Positions 9,210 to 17,343 of a stretch of 45,383 nucleotides of DNA are shown one piece after another. The stretch spans positions 1-45,383 of the forward strand of contig PGZC01000055.1 in the NCBI GenBank assembly GCA_002839995.1, read 5' to 3'. Position 1 is the stretch's first letter. Each line of letters starts with the position of its first letter. The notes under the pieces were generated by a model that saw only the letters and a list, made by a program, of their open reading frames with translations, was not told the origin of the DNA and ran no database searches. The DNA comes from Gammaproteobacteria bacterium HGW-Gammaproteobacteria-4. Its GTDB lineage: Bacteria > Pseudomonadota > Gammaproteobacteria > Xanthomonadales > Xanthomonadaceae. Both the position numbers and the translations under genes were made by a program.

Positions 9210-10301
9210 TCATGCGCGGTGCTCGCGGGCGAGGTAGTCCGCGCTCTGCATCTCGATCAGGCGGCTGCTGGTGCGCTCGAATGCGTGCGCCAGCCGCTCG
9301 CCGCGATACAGATCCAGCGGCCCGACCGCTGCGCTCAGGATCAGGTTGACGTTGCGGTCGTAAAACTCGTCGATCAAATGCACGAAGCGGCGCGCGGCAT
9401 CTTCGCGATGACCATCGAACTGCGGCACGTTCGACACCAGTACGGTATGGAAGCCGCGCGCAATTTCGATGTAATCCGCGACCGCGCGCGGACCGTCGCA
9501 CAGCACCGCAAAATCGAGCCACACCGCGCCCTCGGCCATCGCCTTGACCGGCAGCTCGCGCCCGAGCAGCATGAGCGGTCCGGGCTCGCGTTCGATGTTG
9601 GCGCTGAGCATCGCAAAGCACGCTTCCAGCGTGTGCTCGGCGTCGGCGCCCAGCGGGCTGAGATAAACCGGTGCCTGGGTGAGCTGGCGCAGGCGGTAGT
9701 CGGTGCCGCTGACCAGTTCGTGCACCTGGCAATGGCGCTCGATCAGGGCGATGGCCGGAAGGAAGCGGGCACGTTGCAGGCCATCGCGGTACAGGTTTTT
9801 CGGCGCGGTGTTCGAGGTGGTGACCAGGGTCACGCCGGCCGCGAACAGGTGTTCGAGCAGGCGCGCCAGGATCATCGCGTCGCCGATGTCGGCAACCACG
9901 AACTCATCGAGCACCAACAGGCGGGCGTCGGCGGCGATATCGGCGGCGACGATCGCCAGCGGATCGGATTGCCCGGGCAACGCGTTCAGACGGGTGTGAA
10001 CCTCGGTCATGAAACGATGAAAGTGCTGACGGCGCTTGCGCAGGCCATGCGCAGACTCGAACAGCAGGTCGACCAGAAAGGTCTTGCCGCGACCGACCCC
10101 GCCCCACAGGTACAGGCCGGTCACCGGCGCCGGCGCAGACTTGGCGAACCAGCGCGAAAACCAGCCGCCCGCGGCGCGTTGTCTGAGCAGCTGCGCAAGG
10201 ATGCGATCGAGCAGCGGCAATACCGCTTGCTGCATCGGGTCGGCCTGCCAAAGGCCCGCCGCGACCCCGGCCGCATAGTGTTGCGCGGGCGTGGCGTTCA
10301 T
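9210..10301 (-). CDS. zapE: cell division ATPase ZapE (AFG1-like)
   Basis: Predicted 363-residue AFG1/ZapE-type AAA ATPase. It has the Walker A motif GGVGRGKT near residue 66, Walker B LLVLDEF near residue 130, and the family segments HFHRFMTEVH, TTSNTAPKNLYRDGLQR and FLPAIALIE. In E. coli ZapE acts with FtsZ at the constricting ring, mostly under stress; mitochondrial AFG1 acts in protein quality control. The ATG at 10301 overlaps the stop of the upstream hydrolase gene (ATGA), so the two are translationally coupled. Length is close to the 375 residues of E. coli ZapE. Confidence 0.95.
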   Translation of the reverse strand: MNATPAQHYAAGVAAGLWQADPMQQAVLPLLDRILAQLLRQRAAGGWFSRWFAKSAPAPVTGLYLWGGVGRGKTFLVDLLFESAHGLRKRRQHFHRFMTEVHTRLNALPGQSDPLAIVAADIAADARLLVLDEFVVADIGDAMILARLLEHLFAAGVTLVTTSNTAPKNLYRDGLQRARFLPAIALIERHCQVHELVSGTDYRLRQLTQAPVYLSPLGADAEHTLEACFAMLSANIEREPGPLMLLGRELPVKAMAEGAVWLDFAVLCDGPRAVADYIEIARGFHTVLVSNVPQFDGHREDAARRFVHLIDEFYDRNVNLILSAAVGPLDLYRGERLAHAFERTSSRLIEMQSADYLAREHRA

Positions 10302-10978
10302 GCGGCGGGTGGCAGGTTCCGGCGCACCCCGTTCTTGATCGCACCGCGCAGGTCCATCAAGCGGCGATGAAAGAAGTGTCCGGTCTCGGGCATCATCACC
10401 AACGCGGGTTTTTCCGGCAGGCCATCGATCCACTCACGGACCGCGGTCGGATCGACCACATCGTCTTCCTCGCCCTGTACCACCAGCCATGGGCAGGTCG
10501 GCGGCAGCACCGCGGCGAAATCCCAGCGCCCGGCCGGCGGCGCGATGGAAACCATCTGCCGCACCGGCAGGTGGCGCGCACCCAGCAGCGCTACATAGGC
10601 GCCAAAGCTGAAGCCGGCCAGCCACAGTTCGGCCCCCGGCCGAACCGTGTGTACCCATTCGGCAACCGCCAACAGATCCAGGGTTTCGCCGCGGCCCTCA
10701 TCGAAGGTGCCGGTGGACGCCCCGGTGCCGCGGAAGTTGAAGCGCACCGTGGCTACCCCCAGCTCGCGCAACGCGCGCTCGATGATGGTGACCACCTTGT
10801 TGTGCATGCTGCCGCCGTGCAACGGGTGCGGGTGGCAAATGATGGCGACCGCATTGCGCGCATCCTTGGCCTGCGGCAGATCGACCAGCACGTCCAGCGC
10901 ACCAGCCGGGCCAGGCAACAACAGGCCGCCGGCTTCGCTCGGGAAACGGTCGGGTGCGGTAACGGTCGCTTCGCTCAT
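10298..10978 (-). CDS. alpha/beta hydrolase (CocE/KANL3-Tex30-like)
   Basis: Predicted 226-residue cytosolic alpha/beta-hydrolase. Visible marks are HPHPLHGGSMHNKVV (the oxyanion region typical of this small family), RFNFRGTGAS, the nucleophile elbow GFSFGAY, a candidate acid in EEDDVVDP and the His in TGHFFH. The natural substrate of this widespread family is unknown. There is no strong ribosome-binding site before the ATG at 10978, which is chosen because family similarity begins soon after it. It is coupled to zapE by a 4-bp overlap. The region 10979-11096 upstream shows no clear promoter. Confidence 0.85.
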   Translation of the reverse strand: MSEATVTAPDRFPSEAGGLLLPGPAGALDVLVDLPQAKDARNAVAIICHPHPLHGGSMHNKVVTIIERALRELGVATVRFNFRGTGASTGTFDEGRGETLDLLAVAEWVHTVRPGAELWLAGFSFGAYVALLGARHLPVRQMVSIAPPAGRWDFAAVLPPTCPWLVVQGEEDDVVDPTAVREWIDGLPEKPALVMMPETGHFFHRRLMDLRGAIKNGVRRNLPPAA

Positions 10979-11096
10979 CGAGAGTTGTTGGCACAGGTTC
11001 GGGCGAGCGCCAGTGTAACCGAGCCGGGGCGGGGTGCGCTGGACTGCCCCGGACGTGATCTGGCAGGGCTCCACAAATGCGCCTTGAGGCACCACT

Positions 11097-11168
11097 GTAG
11101 GAGCCCACCCTGTGGGCGACCCGATGCGACGTTATCGCTCTACCGTCGCCCACAGGGTGGGCTCCCAC
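11097..11168. repeat. GTAG-headed REP pair (family B), inverted
   Basis: Arms at 11097-11120 (plus) and 11145-11168 (minus) with a 24-bp loop. They are the same 24-bp unit as at 2111-2190, with one variation (CCCAC end) in the minus copy. The pair lies between hflC and the hydrolase gene. Confidence 0.85.
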
Positions 11169-11226
11169 AAAAACCCATCGCGACAATCGCGCACAGAGCC
11201 TGCCCTGGACTCAATCCGTGGGTATT

Positions 11227-11251
11227 CCCGCAAGCGCTCAGCGCTTGCGGG
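11227..11251 (-). terminator. hairpin enclosing the hflC stop codon
   Basis: A perfect 11-bp stem (11227-11237 with 11241-11251) has as its 3-base loop exactly the hflC stop codon. There is no T-tract after it on the minus strand, so factor-independent termination is doubtful; an RNA 3'-end stabiliser is an alternative. Confidence 0.45.
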
Positions 11252-12179
11252 TCGACTCCAGGTAGCGGAAATACTCCGAATCGGCATCGAGCATCAGGGT
11301 AGTGTTCGCGCCCATCGCCTTGTAGCTCTCCAGGGTGCGGAAGAATGCGTAAAACTCGGGATCGGCACCATAGGCCACGCCATAGACGCGGGTAGCTTCG
11401 CCGTCGGCCTTGCCGCGCACCTCAGCCGCCTTGCGCTCGGCTTCCGAGCTGATGGTGCGCAGCTCGCGCTCCATCTGACCGAGGATTTCCTGGCTGCGGC
11501 CCTTGCCTTCCGAGCGGAAACGCTCGGCGATGCTTTGGCGTTCGGCGATCATCCGGTTTTCGACTTGATGGCGCACGCTGTCGATGTAGTTGATGCGCTT
11601 GATGCGCACATCGACCAGCTCGATTCCCAGCGACGGCATCAGCCGCGACGCTTCGGCGAGCATGTCCTTTTCGAGTTGCGCGCGGCCTTTCTTGGGCCTG
11701 GCCAGATCGACATCGCTGCGCACCATGTCGCCTTCGTCGATCTCCTCCAGCGCCACCTTCCAGTCGTGCGAGCGCACGATTTCTTCCAGATTGGTGCCGG
11801 AAATGATGTCGCGCACGACCGAGTCGATGATGTCGTCGATGCGGGTGCGCGCACCGCGTTCGTCGCGCACCGAGCGGAGGAACATCAGCGGATCGACGAT
11901 CCGCCAGCGCGCGGTGGTATCGACGATGACGAACTCGCGGCCCAGCGTCGGTATCTGGTTGACATCGCCGTCCCATACCAGCAGGCGCTTGTCGAAGCGG
12001 CGGACATCCTGCACGAACGGCAGTTTCCAGTGCAGGCCCGGCTCGGTGACGGGATCGCCTACGGGCTCACCGAATTGCACCACGATGCCCTGCTCGGCCT
12101 GATCGATGACGTAGACGCTGCTGCCAAGAACCAGTGCAGCGACCAGCGCCAATACGAGGAAAACACCAATCCGGTTCAT
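11238..12179 (-). CDS. hflC: protease modulator HflC
   Basis: Predicted 313-residue SPFH/Band 7 membrane protein. It has one N-terminal transmembrane segment (about residues 5-24), then the band-7 domain (VIDQAEQGIVVQFGEP onward) and a coiled-coil stretch rich in Arg/Glu/Ala that ends in the family segment DPEFYAFFRTLESYKA. HflC pairs with HflK around the FtsH protease and limits access of membrane substrates. The ATG at 12179 overlaps the hflK stop by 4 bp. A perfect hairpin surrounds its stop codon. Confidence 0.96.
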   Translation of the reverse strand: MNRIGVFLVLALVAALVLGSSVYVIDQAEQGIVVQFGEPVGDPVTEPGLHWKLPFVQDVRRFDKRLLVWDGDVNQIPTLGREFVIVDTTARWRIVDPLMFLRSVRDERGARTRIDDIIDSVVRDIISGTNLEEIVRSHDWKVALEEIDEGDMVRSDVDLARPKKGRAQLEKDMLAEASRLMPSLGIELVDVRIKRINYIDSVRHQVENRMIAERQSIAERFRSEGKGRSQEILGQMERELRTISSEAERKAAEVRGKADGEATRVYGVAYGADPEFYAFFRTLESYKAMGANTTLMLDADSEYFRYLESTRKR

Positions 12180-13210
12180 TGTTTGGCCTCCACGGCAGGG
12201 GCGGGTTTGGCATCGCGCAGATTCAACAGCGGCAATGGCGACATCTGCCCTTTCTGCACCACCAGCACCTGACCGACATCGGGCAATACCTGATTGAGCG
12301 TTTCGAGGTACATGCGGGTGCGGGTGACCTGCGGTGCGCTGCGGTACTCGGCAAGGATCGAGCGGAAGCGCGCGGTTTCGCCGAGTGCATTGTTGACGCG
12401 CTCGGTGGCGTAACCCTCGGCCTCGGCGATCACCCGGTTGGCCTGGCCGCGCGCCAGCGGCACGCGCTGGTTGGCCTGCTTGGTCGCCTCGTTGATCATG
12501 CGCTCGCGTTCCTGCCGCGCCTCGTTGACTTCGTTGAATGCTGGACGTACTGCCTTGGGTGGCACTACGTCCTGCAACTGCACGGTGACGATGCGGATGC
12601 CGTTGTCGTAGCGCTCCATGGCCTGCTGGATTTCAAGCTCCACCAGTTCGGCGATCTCGGTGCGCGCGGTGGTCAGCACATCGCTGCCGAGGCGATTGCC
12701 GACGGCGCGGCGCATCACCGATTCGGAAATATCGCGCAGGGTACGCACCGGCTCGCGCATCGCGTACAGGAACTTCACCGGATCGGCGATGCGGTACTGC
12801 ACCACCCATTCGGCATCGACCATGTTCAGATCGCCCGACAGCATCAGCGATTCGTCGGGCAGTTCGGTATCGGCGTAGCGCGTGGGCTGCGAATCGCCCA
12901 CGGTGCGGAAACCGAATTCCTCCTTGAGCACCCGCTCGGTGGCCACCAGTTGCACCTTGTCGATACCGAACGGCAGCTTGAAGTGCAGGCCCGGGTCGGC
13001 AATCGCGACCACCGCGCCGAAGCGCTTGACCACCGCGCGCTGCTCGGGCTGCACCGTGTAGAACGCACTGAACGCGCCCCACAGCACCAGCAAGCCCAGC
13101 ACCAGCAGGACGCCCGGCAGCCCGCCGGCGGCATTGGGGCTGGGTTGCCAGCCACCGCGTTTCGCCTTTGCCCCGAAAATTCCGTCGATGATGTTTTGAC
13201 CGGAACGCAT
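12176..13210 (-). CDS. hflK: FtsH protease modulator HflK
   Basis: Predicted 344-residue SPFH protein. The N-terminal Gly/Pro-rich cytosolic part is short compared with E. coli HflK (419 residues), followed by one transmembrane helix (about 30-50), the band-7 domain (YTVQPEQRAVVKRFG...) and the helical region REQ-like QERERMINEATKQANQRV. With HflC it forms the large cage around FtsH. The start at 13210 has GAGGGGAG upstream. It lies next to rpoH; in E. coli FtsH degrades RpoH, so the neighbourhood is functionally sensible. A 366-bp repeat-containing gap separates it from rpoH, so it probably has its own promoter. Confidence 0.95.
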   Translation of the reverse strand: MRSGQNIIDGIFGAKAKRGGWQPSPNAAGGLPGVLLVLGLLVLWGAFSAFYTVQPEQRAVVKRFGAVVAIADPGLHFKLPFGIDKVQLVATERVLKEEFGFRTVGDSQPTRYADTELPDESLMLSGDLNMVDAEWVVQYRIADPVKFLYAMREPVRTLRDISESVMRRAVGNRLGSDVLTTARTEIAELVELEIQQAMERYDNGIRIVTVQLQDVVPPKAVRPAFNEVNEARQERERMINEATKQANQRVPLARGQANRVIAEAEGYATERVNNALGETARFRSILAEYRSAPQVTRTRMYLETLNQVLPDVGQVLVVQKGQMSPLPLLNLRDAKPAPAVEAKQ

Positions 13211-13316
13211 GGCAACTCCCCTCGTACAAAATCAGCAGCCCACAATGCCACGAATGGCCGGTGGGATAAAGGCAAAGACCGGCGCGGCTCTCGGGACACG
13301 GGGCAGCGAAAGTTTG

Positions 13317-13414
13317 GTAGCCCGGGTAGAGGCCCGCAGGGCCGAAACCCGGGATCGGGGTAAATCCATGCGATGGCCCCGGGTTTCGGCCCTGCGGGCC
13401 TCTACCCGGGCTAC
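13317..13414. repeat. GTAG-headed REP pair (family C), inverted
   Basis: Perfect 37-bp arms at 13317-13353 and 13378-13414 around a 24-bp loop. Each arm starts with GTAG and has nested stems CCCGGGT/ACCCGGG and GGCCC/GGGCC. This is a third, distinct REP family in the window. It takes up part of the 366-bp gap 13211-13576, which also holds a fragment of another repeat (13430-13466) and the likely rpoH terminator. Confidence 0.85.
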
Positions 13415-13429
13415 GCACTCCGATTCAGC

Positions 13430-13466
13430 TGTCATCGCGAGGGCCGAAGGCCCGTGGCGATCCATG
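13430..13466. repeat. fragment of the TGTCATYGCGAG dispersed repeat
   Basis: The stretch begins TGTCATCGCGAGG and ends GTGGCGATCCA. It resembles one half of the element at 44601-44772 (TGTCATTGCGAGG ... GCGGCAATCCA), so it is probably a partial copy of that family. Confidence 0.5.
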
Positions 13467-13503
13467 GCCGGTGACGCGCAGCGAACGCGGTGCGCAAAAC
13501 GGC

Positions 13504-13527
13504 AACGCACGCCCGGAGGCGTGCGTT
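13504..13527 (-). terminator. probable rpoH terminator hairpin
   Basis: A perfect 10-bp stem (AACGCACGCC with GGCGTGCGTT) and a 4-base loop lie about 50 bp after the rpoH stop. On the minus strand it is followed by GCCGTTTTGCG, a weak T-tract. It may act as the terminator; the T-run is poor, so this is tentative. Confidence 0.5.
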
Positions 13528-13576
13528 GGGTGCATCTGGTGATGACGCGCCCGAACCGGGCGGCATGGCGCGGGCT

Positions 13577-14401
13577 TCAGGCGGTGAACAGCGCGCGCAT
13601 TTTCTTCATCGCCGCGGCTTCGATCTGGCGGATGCGCTCGGCCGATACGCCGTACTCGTCCGCCAGCTCCTGCAGCGTGATCTTGTTGTCGTCATCCAGC
13701 CAGCGCCGACGCACGATGTCGCGCGAGCGCGGATCAAGCTCGGCCAGCCCTTCACGCAGCAATTCGAGCTGGTGGTCTTCATGGTCGTCGCGGGCATAAC
13801 TCAGCGAGGGGTCGGCACCCTGATCGATCAGGTACGCGGATGGCGCCGGCGGTGCGTCGTCGTTGTCGTCGTTGCCCAGATCGAAGCCGACGTCGCGGCC
13901 CGACAAACGCGATTCCATTTCGCGCACTTCGCGCTCGGAGACGAGCCAGCCCAGACGCTTCTTGGCGCGGCGCAGATTGAAGAACAGCTTGCGCTGCGCC
14001 TTGGTGGTGGCGACCTTGACGATGCGCCAGTTGCGCAGGATGAATTCGTGCATCTCGGCGCGTACCCAGTGCACCGCAAAACTGACCAGACGCACACCCT
14101 GATCGGGGTCGAAGCGCTTGACCGCCTTCATCAGGCCGATATTGCCTTCCTGCACCAGGTCGCCCATGCCCAGGCCGTAACCCTGATAGCCGCGCGCGAC
14201 ATGCACGACAAAGCGCAGGTGCGAGAGCACCAATTGTTTGGCCGCGTCGAGGTCGTCCTCATCGCGGAACCGTCGTGCCAGCGATTGTTCTTCTTCGGCG
14301 GTCAGCACCGGAATGCGGTTGACTGCGCCGATGTAGGCATCCAGTGAGCCGAGCGCACTGGGGATCGGTAGATTGTTGGCAACCAAAGCGTTGACCGACA
14401 T
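13577..14401 (-). CDS. rpoH: heat-shock sigma factor RpoH (sigma-32)
   Basis: Predicted 274-residue group 3 sigma-70-family factor. Seen in order: region 1.2 ([19 protein letters not shown]), region 2 with [22 protein letters not shown] and the -10 binding stretch [23 protein letters not shown], the RpoH box-like segment [20 protein letters not shown] directly after it, and region 4 with the helix-turn-helix [29 protein letters not shown]. It directs transcription of chaperone and protease genes. The ATG at 14401 has AGGAGA upstream. A perfect CIRCE operator lies 30 bp upstream of the start. Length is near the 284 residues of E. coli. Confidence 0.97.
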   Translation of the reverse strand: MSVNALVANNLPIPSALGSLDAYIGAVNRIPVLTAEEEQSLARRFRDEDDLDAAKQLVLSHLRFVVHVARGYQGYGLGMGDLVQEGNIGLMKAVKRFDPDQGVRLVSFAVHWVRAEMHEFILRNWRIVKVATTKAQRKLFFNLRRAKKRLGWLVSEREVREMESRLSGRDVGFDLGNDDNDDAPPAPSAYLIDQGADPSLSYARDDHEDHQLELLREGLAELDPRSRDIVRRRWLDDDNKITLQELADEYGVSAERIRQIEAAAMKKMRALFTA

Positions 14402-14430
14402 CGCAAGTCTCCTGTTGTGCACGGGTGAGT

Positions 14431-14457
14431 TTAGCACTCCGGCACTTCGAGTGCTAA
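14431..14457 (-). promoter_or_regulatory. CIRCE operator (HrcA site) in front of rpoH
   Basis: The sequence is TTAGCACTC-N9-GAGTGCTAA, an exact match to the CIRCE consensus with both 9-bp arms perfect. It lies 30 bp before the rpoH ATG in the 100-bp gap to terC. Read on the rpoH strand, TTAGCA (-35-like) and TAAACT (-10-like) with an 18-bp spacer are built from the operator arms, so HrcA binding would block the promoter. The operator is certain by sequence; the promoter assignment is inference. Confidence 0.92.
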
Positions 14458-14501
14458 CGCGTGGCGAAGTTCCTGCTTTTTTATCTTTGAATAACAAGGT
14501 A

Positions 14502-15494
14502 TTAGATTTCATTCCGTGGCTCCAGGCCAAGGCCTTTCCCTGGCTGCGGCGGTGCCGGTGGCGCCAGCACGCTGATCACGATGGAGGCCGTCAACAAGCC
14601 CACCACCACGCCCAGCGACCACAGCGGTGGAACCTTGATCCACCCGGCAATCAGCATCTTGGTTCCGACGAAGATCAAAACCAGCGCGAGGCCGTAGGTG
14701 AGCAGATGGAAGCGTTCCTTCATGTCGGCCAACAGGAAGTACAGCGCGCGCAGCCCGAGAATGGCGAAGATGTTGGCGGTCATGACGATGAACGGATCGG
14801 TGGTCACCGCGTACACCGCCGGGATCGAATCCACCGCGAAAATCATGTCGGTAATCGCCACCAGCACCAGCACCACGAACAAGGGCGTAAACCAGCGTTG
14901 ACCGTTCTGCATCACGCTCAGGCGCTCGCCATGAAACTGCGGGGTGATCTTCAGGTGACCGCGCATCCAGCGCAGCGCCGGGTTGTTCTCCAGGTTGGGG
15001 CTGGCATCGGCGAACCACAGCATCTTGGCGCCGGTGAGCAGCAAGAACAGGCCAAAGCCGTACAGAATCCAGTGGAAGCGGCTGATCAGCAACGCACCGA
15101 GCAGGATCATCAGTACGCGCAACACGATCGCGCCGATCACGCCGAGCACGATCATGCGCTTCTGGTATTCGCTGGGCACCGCGAAATAGGTGAACAGCAT
15201 CAGGAACACGAAGATGTTGTCCACCGAGAGCGACTTTTCGATCAGATAGCCGGTCAGGAACTCGGTCGCCTTGAGATTGGCCAGTTCGCGTCCGCTGCTG
15301 TGATCGAGCCACAGCCACAGCCCGCCGCAGAATGCCAACGCCATGGCAACCCACAGCACGGTCCACGACAGCGCTTCGCGTTGCGATACTCGATGCGCGC
15401 CCTGGGCGCGCAACACCACCAGATCGACGCCTACCGCGGCGATCACAAAGCCGGCAAACCCCAGCCACAGCCACCATGTACCGATCGATTCCAT
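14502..15494 (-). CDS. TerC/Alx-family membrane metal transporter
   Basis: Predicted 330-residue inner-membrane protein of the TerC family with about nine transmembrane helices. Conserved intramembrane acidic motifs are present: [12 protein letters not shown] and [14 protein letters not shown], thought to form the metal path. Members such as E. coli Alx export Mn2+ or are linked to metal loading of secreted enzymes. The leader carries a yybP-ykoY Mn2+ riboswitch, which strongly supports a manganese role. The ATG at 15494 has GGGGG upstream. The length fits the Alx group. It sits between ung and rpoH. Confidence 0.93.
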   Translation of the reverse strand: MESIGTWWLWLGFAGFVIAAVGVDLVVLRAQGAHRVSQREALSWTVLWVAMALAFCGGLWLWLDHSSGRELANLKATEFLTGYLIEKSLSVDNIFVFLMLFTYFAVPSEYQKRMIVLGVIGAIVLRVLMILLGALLISRFHWILYGFGLFLLLTGAKMLWFADASPNLENNPALRWMRGHLKITPQFHGERLSVMQNGQRWFTPLFVVLVLVAITDMIFAVDSIPAVYAVTTDPFIVMTANIFAILGLRALYFLLADMKERFHLLTYGLALVLIFVGTKMLIAGWIKVPPLWSLGVVVGLLTASIVISVLAPPAPPQPGKGLGLEPRNEI

Positions 15495-15618
15495 GCAACG
15501 CCCCCGATGCGTCCGAAGCCGGGCGCCGGTGCGCGATTGCGGGTGGACACGGTTGCTTCAACCCGGCCACGCGACCTCGCGCTACCGCTGCGCGGACGCA
15601 TCCGCAGCGGATCTCGGC

Positions 15619-15728
15619 GACAAGGTCTCGCTCGCAGGGATGCGGTGGATACCGCAACGGGCTGCCCGACGGACCGGAGCTTTACGCTCGTGTTGACGAT
15701 CCGTCGGATTGGGAGCTACTCCCCTTGA
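15619..15728 (-). promoter_or_regulatory. yybP-ykoY manganese riboswitch before terC
   Basis: On the minus strand the leader has the class signature in order: AAGGGGAGTAGC (15726-15715), CGTCAACACGAG in the first conserved loop, and GAGCGAGACCTTG near the 3' end (about 15632-15620). Paired arms CCGACGGA / TCCGTCGG lie between them. These conserved segments form the Mn2+ site of yybP-ykoY aptamers. A -10-like TATAGT is at 15763-15768, overlapping the ung stop codon. A hairpin at 15585-15610 (stem CCGCTGCG/CGCAGCGG) lies after the aptamer and may be part of the expression platform. Confidence 0.88.
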
Positions 15729-15763
15729 AGGGACGCGGCGCAATCTCTGCGCCGCGCGGCAGA

Positions 15764-16477
15764 CTATATCGCATCCGCGTGAGCAAGGGGTGAAGGTGGC
15801 AGCCGATCGCGCGCCGGCAGGCACCAGTCGATCGGGGCCTGACCGCCGCCAACCAGCCAGCGATTGGCCTTGCCGAAGTGGCCGCAGCCGTTGAACCCGC
15901 GATGCGCGGACAGCGGCGAGGGGTGCGGTGCGCGCAGCACGCAATGGCGGCGCGTGTCGATGATGCGGCCCTTGGCCTGGGCATAGCTGCCCCAGAGCAT
16001 GAACACCAGACCCTCGCGCTCGCGACTCAGGGTCTCGACGATATGGTCGGTGAATCCCTCCCAGCCTTTGCCCTGATGCGAGCCGGCTTGTCCGGCCTGT
16101 ACCGACAGCACCGCATTGAGCAGCAATACACCCTGTTTCGCCCAGGGCAGCAGGCAGCCATGGTCGGGCGCGGCAAAACCGAGGTCGCGCTCGATCTCGG
16201 CGAAGATGTTGCGCAGCGAGGGCGGCACCGGCACCCCCGGCGGCACCGAGAAGCTGAGTCCATGCGCCTGACCCGGGCCGTGATACGGGTCCTGGCCGAG
16301 GATCACCACCTTCACCGCCGCGAATGGCGTGGCATCGAGCGCCGCGAACATCTGCGATCCCGGCGGATAAATCACCACGCCGCGCGCGCGTTCCAGTGCC
16401 TGCATCTCCGGGCGCGCCAGATAGTCGCCGACGCGCCGCTTCCAAGAGTCCTCAAGCTGTATTTGCCCCGCAACCAT
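15764..16477 (-). CDS. ung: uracil-DNA glycosylase, family 1
   Basis: Predicted 237-residue Ung. It excises uracil from DNA as the first step of base-excision repair. The catalytic water-activating motif [18 protein letters not shown] is near residue 60, the uracil pocket includes LLLNAVLSV, and the second catalytic loop is [13 protein letters not shown] with its His. The C-terminal tail after the fold is about 20 residues longer than minimal. The gap to the upstream response-regulator gene is 6 bp, so it is most likely the last gene of the ftsEX operon. There is no good ribosome-binding site, which fits translational coupling. Confidence 0.97.
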   Translation of the reverse strand: MVAGQIQLEDSWKRRVGDYLARPEMQALERARGVVIYPPGSQMFAALDATPFAAVKVVILGQDPYHGPGQAHGLSFSVPPGVPVPPSLRNIFAEIERDLGFAAPDHGCLLPWAKQGVLLLNAVLSVQAGQAGSHQGKGWEGFTDHIVETLSREREGLVFMLWGSYAQAKGRIIDTRRHCVLRAPHPSPLSAHRGFNGCGHFGKANRWLVGGGQAPIDWCLPARDRLPPSPLAHADAI

Positions 16478-16483
16478 CTGCGA

Positions 16484-17335
16484 TCAGCGCGCTGTTGCGG
16501 CAACCCGCTCGCGCAGCATCCGACCGACCCGCAACTGGAACAGCAGCTTGGTTACCAGCAAGCGCTCCTCGATCGGCTTCTGTACCAGGTCGTTGGCGCC
16601 GGCGCGCAGCAGGTCGGACTGATTGGCCGGGTTGGCATCGCCGGTCATCACCAGCACCGGCAACTGGCCTTTCGCATAGCGATAGTCGCGGCGCAGCTTG
16701 AGCAGCAGGTCCTTGCCGCTCAACTCGCCTTTCAGATAGACATCGGTCAGCACCACGTCCCAGCCCGGCCCGCGGCCGTCGTGTACCGCCTGATCGAGCA
16801 GGGCCAGGGCATCCTCGACGCTCGGCGCGTGGGTGACCACCAGGCCGTGCTTTTCCAGCATGCGCCGGGTCGCCATTGCCACCACACGGCTGTCCTCGAC
16901 ATACAGCACTTCGCCGCCGACTTCGGTCTCCGGGCGGATGTAGCCGCGAATGAAGGTCGCCAGCGCCTTGAAACCGAGTTCCTTGTCGAAATAGTCGGTG
17001 ACATCGTCGGTAAAACTTCGGCTTTCCAGCCGTTCCTGCACGTCGCCCGATACCACGATGATCGGGATGTACGCCTGCGGCGCGTGCTCACGGATGAAAT
17101 GCGCCAGCTCGAGCCCGTCCATGTCGGGCAGGCGCAATGCGGTGGTAACCAGATCGACGGTGCCCTGTTCCAGCGCGGTTCGCGCTTCCTCGCCGGTGCC
17201 GCAACCGACGACCTCGACATCGGGCAGCTCTTCGCGCAGCACCTGCGCAATCATCATGCGCACCATCTTGGAGCCATCGACCACCATCACCCGTGCCGAG
17301 TGCGGGCCGATATGACGGATGGAGGATGCATTCAT
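16484..17335 (-). CDS. two-receiver response regulator with one degenerate REC
   Basis: Predicted 283-residue protein made of two receiver domains and no DNA-binding or enzymatic output domain. REC2 (about 141-275) is complete: acidic pair Glu147-Asp148, phospho-acceptor Asp198 in VVLTDVYLKG, Thr in VMTGD and Lys in VQKP. REC1 (about 14-133) lacks the acceptor: Ala66 stands where Asp is expected in VDLVTTALRLPDMDG, and the acidic pair is reduced to Asp20-Gly21. REC1 is therefore a pseudo-receiver, probably a binding or dimer module. The gene lies 8 bp after ftsX and 6 bp before ung. No cognate kinase is in the window. The GTG at 17347 is an alternative start. Confidence 0.88.
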   Translation of the reverse strand: MNASSIRHIGPHSARVMVVDGSKMVRMMIAQVLREELPDVEVVGCGTGEEARTALEQGTVDLVTTALRLPDMDGLELAHFIREHAPQAYIPIIVVSGDVQERLESRSFTDDVTDYFDKELGFKALATFIRGYIRPETEVGGEVLYVEDSRVVAMATRRMLEKHGLVVTHAPSVEDALALLDQAVHDGRGPGWDVVLTDVYLKGELSGKDLLLKLRRDYRYAKGQLPVLVMTGDANPANQSDLLRAGANDLVQKPIEERLLVTKLLFQLRVGRMLRERVAATAR

Positions 17336-17343
17336 GGACGTAT

